NCBI GenBank assembly: GCA_948470475.1 | Contig: OX419337.1 | Location: forward strand, 25,194,791-25,258,790 | DNA length: 64,000 nucleotides | DNA from: Galaxea fascicularis | Taxonomy: Eukaryota > Cnidaria > Anthozoa > Scleractinia > Euphylliidae | Reading direction: 5' to 3' | Shown: positions 31,232-42,700 of the stretch, piece by piece | How the letters are laid out: each line of letters begins with the position of its first letter | Position numbering within the stretch: position 1 is the stretch's first letter | The notes under the pieces: model-generated | What the model saw: only the letters and a program-made list of their open reading frames with translations | Databases searched by the model: none | Told to the model about the DNA's origin: nothing | Program-made: the position numbers and the translations under genes

Positions 31232-32775
31232 TTGTTTACTTAACCCGTGAAAGATAAATTAATGTAAGCTTAATAGTAACCACTAGCAACATTTACACTC
31301 TAATTCCTTTGTTTTCATTTGTATGTATTTCACTATCACGTTATATTACATGTTTTATATTAAAAGTTGTTTCACGGGCCGGGTTAAGTACAACCACTCT
31401 ATTAGTATTACATCAAACTCTGTTGATATGGACCCTGTTGGGCGTTAGGACAGGACTAAGTGTAAGAAAGAGACGACTCACGTCGGGTAATGTGAAGTTT
31501 TGATAAATTTCAATCTCTTGATTTGCGAGAATCAGTCAAGTTATAGTATTCTGTCTTTTTGATTGTGGGAGGATTTTGTGTCGCGATTGATCAATTTACG
31601 TTCTTGCAATCGTGGCCTTTTGAAAGACTTGTGTGACAGGAGGTACGATGGGTTGATGGTGATAATGTAAGGCTGTTCAAATTATTCTAGGAATAAAAAA
31701 ACATGGAACAAGGTGACTATGAAAATGATGATAAAACTCAGATCTCCAGTTTGCATTTGAGATCCCAGGAAATACACCGGATGTTTACGTCATAGAAATC
31801 AACGATTTGCGAAAACGCCCTTCACCTTCTTTTTGTCAAATTTCTATCAAGTGTACAATTATTTTACAGCATGGTTTTCTTCTGTAGTTCTTCTTCCGAG
31901 TCCAAAGGAACATAAAAAAGAAAACCCTGTCCAGCAGTTTATTAAGGTAAAAGTCTATACAATTTTATGTTACAATGTTTACACATATTTCTTGTGTTTT
32001 TGAAGTCCATTGCGATATTTATAAAACAACAGGTTCCTTAGTTTTACGGTTGGGAAGTGTTATCAGATGCATAAACTCGATTTACCGTAGTCACTGAACT
32101 AGTTTTTATACTTGGTATGTGTTTGGACTTATTTATAATTTTAAACTTCTAAGGTTGTCTTTACCTCTTTGTGTTGCAACACCGATCACGATCTTCGAAC
32201 TTTCATTCGAACAAATCGTAAAACAAGAACGAAATTGGTGCGATATTTGTACAGTTAGTTCGTTGTGTAATAAAACGTTTGTTTGGTGGTTATTTGTACT
32301 AAAATAAACGGGTTTCGAAATGCACGCATGCTCATCCAGTCGCACACTTTCTCTCCTAGTTTCTTTGTTGTTAACCATGGTAAGTTAACTTCAGTAGTCT
32401 AGAACTTAAACGAGCTAACTTCTTACGGACAAATCTGGGCCAAACGTTTCATATCCAATTATAAACCGTACGTAATAACGACAGCTCTTTTCAGTAATTT
32501 TTCTTCACCAGAACGTACCCTCTTTTGTTAAGCTGGGGGTATTGGAGCTTATAATTAATTTTTTTCCCTTAAAGCGAAAATTCCTTGTTCTTGATATAAG
32601 GCAAATACCTCAAGAATTAAAACTGAAATAGCGGCCGGTCATAGCGGCCTATTTTGGAGGGAAGTATTCCACGAACCGGTCAACGCAAATGTTTTGGTGG
32701 AATATTGTGGCCCTTAAAGCCCCGGGCGTAAAGCACTTTCTGGAGTGCTGAAGCTGATATGAATACGATACTGAG

Positions 32776-33743
32776 TCAAGGAACAACTCCATTAACATAT
32801 CGTACGATGCTATTTCGAGCTGTGAACCCGAACAGGCTCCTTTTCACGCTTCCGGTCAAGGTATTCGTTTCTCCCCTCTCTCCTGTCTCCTGTTTTAAAC
32901 GCGACAAGAGCGCAAGCTCTCGTCGATGTTTATCTTTGAGATTTTTCAGTCTAAGGCAGCAGTTTTTGTGGAAATCTGTCAGGATTTGTTTCATTGTTTC
33001 TTTGCTGTATTTGTACTCGTAGAGTTGGTCTTGTTTGCGGAGATCCTGCAGGTAGTCGCTATATTCTGTAGATAAACGTGAAATTTTCAATTATGTCAGT
33101 ATTTACATTGACCATTTACGAATTATACAACAAACACACTACTATCAGCACTAATCAAACCGAAAAGCAAAAGACTAGTGGGAGTGAATTAGCGATCCAT
33201 TAAAGAAACACTGAAGGAACTTTTAACAACATCTGGTTGCAGTAGATTGTGGCTGATCAAGGTAAGCTATAGTTGTTTGCATGTGTTTCGTTGTGTTGTA
33301 TAGTATTGCTCTGTGTTGCATTAATAGCGACGATGATGATGTTGATGATGGTGATGATGATGGTTATGGCGACGGTAATGATGATGATGGTTATGGCGAC
33401 GGTAATGATGATGATGGTGGTGATGATGATGGTTATGGCGACGGTGATGATGATGGTGATGGTGATGGTGACGATGATGATGATGATAATGGCGACGATG
33501 ATGATGATGGTGGTGATGATGACAATGACAGCGTTAATGGAACTATAATTTCATAGCTTTAAAATAATATTTTTTACCGTATCGTTTTGGATTAGCTGTG
33601 CGGTTTTTTCTTGTCAGCAGCTCGTACATTAAGGAGAGAATAACTAGCAGAGCCATTATTCCCCCGCACCAAATCATTGTTTGAGTGTAGATATGAGATT
33701 CAGCATCAAACAGACCCTCTGTCTTGTCAGCGGCATTTTTCTT
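32776..33743 (-). CDS. Gene B exons 20-21: TM3 and coiled-coil tail
   Basis: Exon 33743-33578 has TEGLFDAESHIY and TM3 (MIWCGGIMALLVILSLMY), followed by basic RKNRTANPKRY. Exon 33065-32776 encodes a 95-residue tail rich in heptad-like charged helix (DYLQDLRKQDQLYEYKYSKE, LRLKNLKDKHRRELALLSRL), then a short basic end, and stops at TGA (32778-32776). The tail is longer than gene A's but similar in character, possibly a multimerisation or anchoring segment. Confidence 0.88.
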
Positions 33744-36700
33744 CTGTAAACCCTGAAGAAGCAGCAATGATATTGTGCTTAACTAGCACCAGGTGTACAT
33801 GTTTGTTTTTGGCTTCAGGGGAAACGGGGATGAAATTAAATCGTTTTATTAACTGGTCAATAGTTTGAAGTTGCCTCACAATTTAAGAACAATCGAATTT
33901 CGTTCTTACCGAAATTCCGTGAACATTGCTCTTGATGATTTCAAACACAGCAGCTTTCTCCTCCTTGAGGAATTCCCGGAAGCACTTTTGCAGCTTACTA
34001 GCGTAGCCTGCCATTACTACCCCGTATGATAACGAATAGTCAATCATTTTGTTCGCCCGGACGGCGCCATCACTGAATAATTCCATTCTACTGCCTACAG
34101 TGTAAGAATCGATGAGGGCACCTTCCACGTGTCTGTCTTTTAAAGATCTATACAGGTCCATAAGAGTAGTGTACTTTCTCTCTAAAGTGCAATAACAACC
34201 ATTATTGTGAGTTTCAATTGAAAGCCGAAAGTAAGTCGCGTTTACTTTGGGTTTGATTTACCTCGCTTTGTTCGCGCACTTTTTCAATCAATGAGAAGCC
34301 AAACCAAAACCAATCGTGATTTGCGTGCTCACAATTTCCCGCGCTTGGCGTCTGCTTCGTTTTGGTAGTAGGTGACTCAAGCGCGGGAAAACTAGCCGCA
34401 GGTTCCAAGCGTAGTAAAAACACGTAAATAATGTCACGTGTTCAGTTGAGGAACTTGCATCATTCACAACCTTAGTGGAGCTAAGCTCCGGAAAAGCCAG
34501 AGTATCTGACTCTGATTGGTTTTGTGAGGTAGATTAGTTGATCGATACTTGCCTCGGTCCATCCTGGCATTCAGTCGGATTCCAAGACGAAATTCCGGCG
34601 AGTCGTCAATGGCGGCGACCTGTAGAAGACAGGAATAGAAAAAAACAAAAACAAACCCTTTGCTTCCGGGGAGTTCTGGTGAAATGGGCACTCTAAGAGC
34701 TGCGTTGGTGAGGGAATGGAGTGAGTGTTAAGTTTTACCGTGTTGATAGGGTGAGTTGGTCATTGTAAGGTGATTTAAGAGCTGAAGCAGAACACTTTGT
34801 TAAAGGAATTCGAGCAATCGTTCTATTTGCTTAAAGCATTCGGTGTTGTATTGGCCAGTCGGAAGGAATCACTTCCAGAGAGGAGATTTTGTAGAGAGAG
34901 ACAACACAAAGTCATGCAATGCGTGAAGTGCTTCACTGTAGGCGAGTTTCATTCGAGAACGGATAAATCGTGTACTTTTCTTCCCTTTTTAAAGTGAAAT
35001 CTTCCGACTACATGGTCTGCCGTTGAGTGTGATATGCGCAGGCAGTGTCCCATCTCCCAACGAGGAGCTCTATTCAGTTGATTAAAACATTTTATGGTAA
35101 AAAAAAAAAACCAGGAGAAGATAGCTACTTACTCTGGAGCCATAGACTGGAATGTCAGATTTGATGATATCCGTAGTAAGTGACGTAGTAATGAATGACA
35201 TCACCAGGGCAATGATGACGAGTCCACAAATGATCCACACTATTCCAAACAACTTGGAGTGCAATGCGCGTGGAACGCGGTCTCCGTAGCTGACAAATGA
35301 GAAGGAACAAACATGGGTTTCTCAAGTCAGTAGTGTCAACAAATGATTTGGGCGCTGTTTAATAAATGTTGCCAAGTAACTGTTTTATGGTGGAGAGAGG
35401 GGTGGATCTTTATTAGGCACTGTCAAATCTCCATTTTTATTGGCTCTTGTGAGCTGCAGCTCCTGTTGACATAAGGGCTGGGAACATTGTTCTGTTTCTT
35501 TTGTCGCCTGGTCACAAGCTAATGGTAAGTCCGCAACCAGTATGCACTATTTTCTTGAAGTTTTATGAAATCTTCCTGACAATTTTCATAACGTAAGTAA
35601 CCGAAAATGCGATCAAGTGAAGGTAAATAAATACTCTTTACAGGAAGGCAAGGCCTTAGTTTAGCTGGTAATTAAGGGTTAGGATAAGGACTAGAGTTAT
35701 CCAGATAAGATAAAGTGATGCTCGATTGCTCTTACCCAACCGTTGTCATGGTAACAAAAGCCCACCACATTCCTTCAATTGGTCCCCGCATAGGTGAAGC
35801 CGGGAACTCGTTTGAGTTAAAGACGAAATCCTGTTAGAAGGCAAGAGCAAACATGTATCAAGCTACATCAGGCCTTATCGCATGTAGAGTTTGGTATCAT
35901 TCTTTGCAGTGGGTTTATGTCATCGATTGTCGTTATTTGCTATGATGGATCTGCATCCCATAAAGGAGAAGGAGTGGTGATACTCCTAGTACATCATGCT
36001 GGGTATCCTGTTATGGTTTACCATTCCACCCTGGATGACAATGATTATTTGGGTGTCCTGTGATTGAGTGCAGTAGAATTCCATTGAAGGGAAGTAGTAA
36101 TAATCCTAGTAAGCGCTGAAGCCGCTTTTATCAATCTCTTGTCTTAGGAGAGTTACTTCCATATTTTCCTTTGCACTTGATAATTCCTCTGCGTTTGACT
36201 ACTTTAATATATGTGCAGCTTGATCAGCAAAAGAAAAAAGCTAACATTTACTCACCAAGAGCCACATGACAATCCCAGTGAAGAATGCAGAGATAAAAAC
36301 AGTGATAATCAAGGGCCATAAATCGAACACAGCCTTCACCACCATCTTAGCAGTCGCACCTGGTTCATCCTCAGCCACGATGAAAGCTACGCCGGCTGAC
36401 TGAACCAAAGGCGCAAAACCGTACTCGTTAGAATAATCCGTTTGGTCCATCCTCCCATTCACAGGAAAACTTAGCTCAGTGACGTCATCTATCGCTTCCC
36501 GAACTTCCTTCTGAGTGTTTTTATTCGCGGATTTGTTGTTACTCGAGAAGCGAAAATCGATCTCCGTGTGGCTATGTGCTGCGCAGACTCCGCAGCAGCT
36601 GCGCACTACCAGCTGTAAAATTGGCGGGAAGATACCGCTTGTGTTGCCGTTGCTGCCTTTGTCCATATATGGTGGGTTGTACCAGTAGTTCGTGTAAAGC

Positions 36701-39700
36701 ATGCTGTAGCAGTTGCATGTCTCTGTAAACAACAACAACAGAAACAAAGATTGATATCTATGTCCTTTTTTTTAGGGAGGGGAGGGATGTAGCATTTAGC
36801 TTGATAGTGGTTTTAATATTTAATTAAACAAAAGCTTTTTATGTTAGATAGATAGATAGATGCTTTATTGTCTTAATAACTTACAGCCATAGGCTGAATT
36901 ACGAAAGACATCACAATAAAAAGGACATTACAATAAAGACATTACAATAAAAAAGTGTATAGAATATAACAAATTAAAAGGTAAAAAGAATAAAATTGTT
37001 ACTATAACTAACTAACTAACTAGCTAACTAACTAATTAACCACTACTAAGCGCTGAAAACGTGACTTGCATAATGGTAGGACAAAATCCCTGTTGTGTAA
37101 TCTTACCTGCAAATATTACTTGGGAAGGAGTTCCGTTGCCTTTAGCCGTGAACGCTCGAACCTCAATACTGTATATGGTAAAGGAGGACAAGTTATGAAG
37201 CTGAACCGAGAGAGTCCTGGCTCCAACTATGATGTTTTTCTCTCTCTCGTGCAGTTCCTTATTTGGATTTCTGATCGCTCGGTATGTGACTGTGTAACCT
37301 CTCAGAATGCCGTGTATGTAATACGGGTTACTGATTGGTCGCCACGATACTGGGATCATGGTTGGGGTTGTTTTGTTGGTAGCAAAGACGTTTTCTGGTG
37401 GTCTACCTGGAGCTGTAACAGAATATGAAGAGTAAGTCATGATCATTTGTTTTGAACAAACAGATTTCATTTAGCAGTGCGTGTGTATCCTGATAACGCA
37501 CGGGTGACGTCAGGACGTGGTAACAACAAAGAGTAACGCTACGAGCCACAGTCGAGTGGTCTAGATTGAGATATGAGGATGTTGCTGTTGAATTCTATCA
37601 CGTGACAGTGTCTCTCAGCTGTTAAACGCTATTACGGCACGTGATCAATATAATGGTATATATAAGTTTATTAGTTCTGCTAGTACGTGCCACCCTCGTT
37701 AATTACAGACATCTGTTCGTGTCAATTTAAACCAGTCATGCTCCGAAACATCAAGCGGTGAACTAGTAATTGAGCACATTTCCTTGAAGTTCAGGCCTCG
37801 GTTGTTCAAATGTTGGATAGCGCTATCCACCGCCGGGATAAATCACTATCCAGCGGATAAGTATTGGGAAAGCTGATTGCACTATCCACTGGATAGAAAT
37901 TTATCCGGTGGTTAGCGCTATTCAGCTTTTGAGCAACTGGGACCAGATTGGCTCATTGTGTTGTTTTGAACTTCTGTAACTGTTTCGATTGATTACTGTG
38001 TTGCTCTATTAAAAATGGCTGTCGGTAATGACCAGTCTGCCTGCTTCATATAACCTCCACTAACCGTCCTCATCAGTTTGCACCACAGATTCCAGGCTGA
38101 TGACTCCCCAACCCACCCTAGTGAAACCCAGCACTCTGATTCCATATTTGGTGTACTTCCACAACCCTATCAGTTCCAGGCTCGTCTCCGTGGGACCCAC
38201 TTCCATGTCTTTGTACATGTCCTGGGACTCATTCATGGCGCGATACAGCACAACGAAGCCGACCAGTTTTCCGTGTATGAACTCTTGAGGAATACGTCTC
38301 CAGTTGACTTTTATGGTTGTAGAGCTCGTGTTATGGACTGAGGTTAGTGTTGGCGGCTTGCTTGGCCCTGTGGTACACGAGAGGGAGAAAGCAAGAAAAG
38401 TAGGAAAGGGCTTATGTCACATGTTTGGCGTGATAAAAGGTAGGCCAAAGGAGATATCAACAAGCTGGGAGGAATCTCTGTCTTATATTGAACTTACCGT
38501 CGTATTCTCTCCGCTTTAGGAAACTTTCGATACTTCGAAACTACTTGATACAGAAATTACTTCGATCCTCGAACTTTGATAATTCGTTACTTACGGTCCT
38601 CAGTGGTAGAGACCTTGAAAAACCTCGCTCGTACGCCATTCCCTTTCGACGTGTAAGCTAAAATCGTGATGTCGTATTCGGTGTACTTCGTCAAGTTCTT
38701 CAGCTCGGTGGCAGTGGATTCTGCTGATATGTTCTTCGTCCTTAGCTTTTCATGGATTAAGGACTTTTTGTAAAGGATTCGATAGCCGAGGATTTTGCCG
38801 TTTTGGTGGTTTGCGGGGACTGGGCGCCAGTGCACAAAGAGACTTGTGGATGTTGAGTTGTCTTTAGCAACCGTTACATTCTGTGGTGGTTGGGAAGGGA
38901 CTGAAACGAGAAAAAACGTTAGGGTGCCCGTGACTTTTCGGCACGCATGACAAGTAAGTCTCATCACACTTCACTGAAATGAAGTGGAAAATTCTGTTAA
39001 CCCTTTAAGCTATTGCAGTGACCAAAGCCTACAGTATCATCTTTTCAGCTAACACGCAGGTTGATGTTTAACCAAATTCGCTGAATTAGTAGTACAAGAA
39101 ATATGAGAATACCAGTTGAGAGAATATGCATGTTGATGTTTAGGGCTTGAAGGGTTAACCTTCTCTCGTACATACTAAACAAGATTGTGAGACAAAGGTC
39201 TCCTGTAGGCCTCCCAGACCCTCTTAAGCTGGTATACCGTTTCTCCAAGGACCTCACTACTTCAGATTACAAAAGAGTAAAAACATTTAACCCTATTAAC
39301 CCCTAATATCAACATGTTTATTCTCCTAACAGTCCTCAGTTATTTCGTATGACGCATGTAGGGAGAATTTGTTTAAACTTTAACTCGACTGATCCCTGTT
39401 GATCATTTTCTGTATTCTCATTCCCTGTGTTATTGACAAACTAGTGATATGATAAGGAGAATTTAGATGCTGGTCACAACTGTGATGTAAAGGGTTAATG
39501 TAAATGCCAAAAATGTAGTTAAACAGAACGTCATTTACAGTGTGAATAGCGAAAAGTAAACCACAGTAACAAACAAAAACCCTTATTCTCTCCTACATAC
39601 CATCTTCATCTGTTCTGAGCATTAATCCCTTCGTCAGTGTTCCATTACCCTTTCTTGTAAACGCTCCAACTTGTACAACATAAGCTCCATACTTCTTCAA

Positions 39701-42700
39701 ACCAGTGATGTTAACTCCAATTGTTTTGGGTCCAAGAAGAATTGTGTTCCAGTTGTCATGGTTTCCTCCCTCCACTCGCCTGTAAACAACTTGGTAACCA
39801 AGCAATCGCCCGTGGATGTACCGCTGGGAAAGTGGTTCCCATTCCACTCGAATGCTGGTGGAGCTGGTGTAATAGATGTCGGAAATGTTTGGTGGTCTAC
39901 TGGGAACTGTGGGTTGAAAGAGAGCGTGACAGTAGACTTATCTTTAAAGTTGCGTAAAAACGCAACGTGTTATTCATCCACTGGTATCCCGGTGGCTTAT
40001 CTCTTCCCGCCTATTAGAATTACACTTAATAGCGACCTTTCCTACATGCGCCCTTTAGTTAGAAGCGAACAGTCGCATTTTGAATAAAGTTAGCCTCCAT
40101 AGTTAGCATGATCTGCGTTTCGCAAATCTTTTATTACCTTGATTTTGTTGTAATCCAGGACGTTTGTGTTTTGGAGTCAATTAAGAGCAATTATTCATTC
40201 TCCCAACCATTGGTTCGTTCGTTCCGTATCAAAAAATGACCCATTGTTCCGGCTCAAATTCTTCATCACACATGGAAACAAAAGCCTTTTGTTATTAGCT
40301 GCGGTGAAGGAAATTGGCCCGAGGCTCGGTGCTGATGGAGTAATTATAGTCGAAATTGTCGGCGTGACAAATCAGCTGCATTGGGGTAGACGGGGTGCGG
40401 ATGGTTTGGCGTTCTGAATCTGTTGACACAGGGGTACCCAGGAGTCGTCCTTCGGTTTTCCGTCTATCCGTCCGTCCGTCCTTCTGTCTGTCCTTCCGTC
40501 CCTTCGTCCGTCTGTCCGTCCGTCCGTTCGTTCATTCGTTCGTCCTTCTGTCTGTCCGTCCGTCCTTCTGTCCGTCCGTCTGTCCGTCCGTTCATTCGTT
40601 CGTCCTTCTGTCTGTCCGTCCGTCCGTCCGTTCGTTCGTTGCCAAGTAAAACTGCAGTAACTGTAACAGTCCGACGTAAGTTCCAAGTTCTTTGTGGAGC
40701 GAGTTTGATGCTTATGGGTTGACCTGGTAGTTTCACCATCAAGTCGTTTCACTTCTATTCACAGCAGGAAAATGCGATTATTTCTCGTATTACAAATGAG
40801 ATTGTGACGTTGACTGTAACTTATGTGGTTAATTCTACAACAGCATAAAAGACAATAAAAATACCATCTTCCTCTGTCCACACAGTGACGCTATTGCTTG
40901 ACACACCTTCACCAACGTCATTTATCGCTGCAATGTTGAGGACATAACGAGTATACCTCTTCAGTCCAGTAATATGGTGACTTGTTGCAGAGGGTGAGAT
41001 GTTCACTATCTTTGTAAAGTTTATGCCGTTTCGTGTCAATTTAATCCGGTAACCAAGTAAGACACCGTGGATGAATTTTGCTGGCAAAGGGTCCCATTCC
41101 ACGAGGAGCTCCGTGGAGCTTAGATTTCTCGCAATCACATTCGGAGGTGCGGCATCTGGGACTGAAACAGAAATATTTTATACGTCAGCCTCTTTGTAAA
41201 GCTTCATCGGTTAATCTCAAAATAGTGAATTTTGTTTCTTTCGGTCGACGAAAGAGTTAGTTGTTTCAAGATTAATTATTCTTTGTGGAAATTGTTACGC
41301 TCTTCTACTCCTTTGCCAGTATGCGTAATCAGAATCTCGGGTATTGCAAAAGGTTTGCAATTCACGAGAGGTCGACCTAGCATCTGCGTTTGGGTGCTAA
41401 TAAGATCCGTAATTTCCTAAAACTCGTGGTTAGAGCAGTATTTTAGTACATGCGTGTGTGTTCACATTGATTTCAAAGTTAACCATCGGGATTTCTAGTC
41501 AACTTACCATCTTTACCCGTGTGCGCGCACACAGGTAACGACGCCATTCCATCTCCTCGCCTATTGTACGCCATGATTCTCACACAGTACAAGCTATAAA
41601 TTCTCAGCTTCTTTAATTCTGTGTGCGTGTTTTCTTCTCCAGATATGACGCGATCCCTCACGTTGCCTTCGTCATCCCAGTACATCAAGCGGTATCCAAG
41701 GATATCCCCACCCCCCACGGTCACCCCACGGGTACCGATTTTTGTCCACGTGACGTTCAGGCTTCGTGAGCTGATGTTGTTTAGGGTGACCGTCTCTGGA
41801 GCATAACTGGGAACTAGAGATAGAAACATGGTGTTAGGGGTAGTTTGTAGTCCCTTTCCCGTCCTTGGATGGATCACGTGATCATTTGGCCCTTTGCTAG
41901 AGGCTAGAGGTCAGTTATGCAGTTTGCTTGTTTGTTTTAAGGTGACGTTGGGAATAGTCCATTTAGTTAATGGACTATTCCCAACAGCTATCGCCTTCTG
42001 AATAGATTGTTGTCCGAGTTGCTTGTCACATTTTGCTGTTACTCAGCTTTTTTGTTAGCCTTGAGTTTGTACTATGCTTCCATTTTGCAAGTCTTCAGTT
42101 TTTATGCTTTGGTTTGGTAATATTGAGTTTGTAGGCTCCCGTTTGGCTTTCCTAGTGTTTGTATGTCTTGGTTTGCTGGCCCAAACCTTGTATATCTTGG
42201 TTTGCCAACCAAGAATTTGTCTGGTTCGGTTTGCTAGCCTAGAGTTGTCTGCTTGAAGCTTATGGGATGTGGCTTAGAGTGTCAAAGATTCCTTTTTTAA
42301 TGTGTCTACATAAGCTGAAAGCCACTCATTGGGTACTATGAGAGTACAGTTTGTCTGCTTCGGTTTGTTGGCGTTCAGTTTGTATCCTACCCGTTATTTT
42401 GTTGGCATTGACATCTGTTCAGTGCGGCATAGTCAATAGTCAATACAACTAGCAATACATGGTTGTTTTCCACATGTTTGAAAACGGCTATGGAAAATGT
42501 AGTCTGGTCTGAAATAGGGTGAGAAGAAAAGATGCCCTGAGGCAATTAATAAAGACATTTTAGTTTTCTAACCGTGGTTACTGCTAAGGAATTGAGTTTT
42601 AAGAGGCATTGAGTACAGCATTCCTTTCCTCATCAGAGCATCTTGTAACTCCACAATATCAGCATAACGCTCAGCCATAAATTCAAACTGCAATGAGCAT

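Larger units (their letters stand above)
28151..32775. other. Intergenic region between the convergent genes A and B
   Basis: This is mostly AT-rich non-coding DNA with two recognisable elements (30250-30373 and 30820-31231). Two short plus-strand exon-like pieces occur: one around 30445-30600 beginning ATGGCGGCT, and one at 31884-31946 (acceptor ttcttctgtag, donor gtaaaa). They do not form a confident gene and are discussed as a finding. The 3' UTRs of both genes should lie here. Confidence 0.45.

Noticed and set aside
40372..40752. Arginine/threonine and valine/serine-rich frames on both strands
   Set aside because: Produced by the GTCC/GTTC microsatellite.
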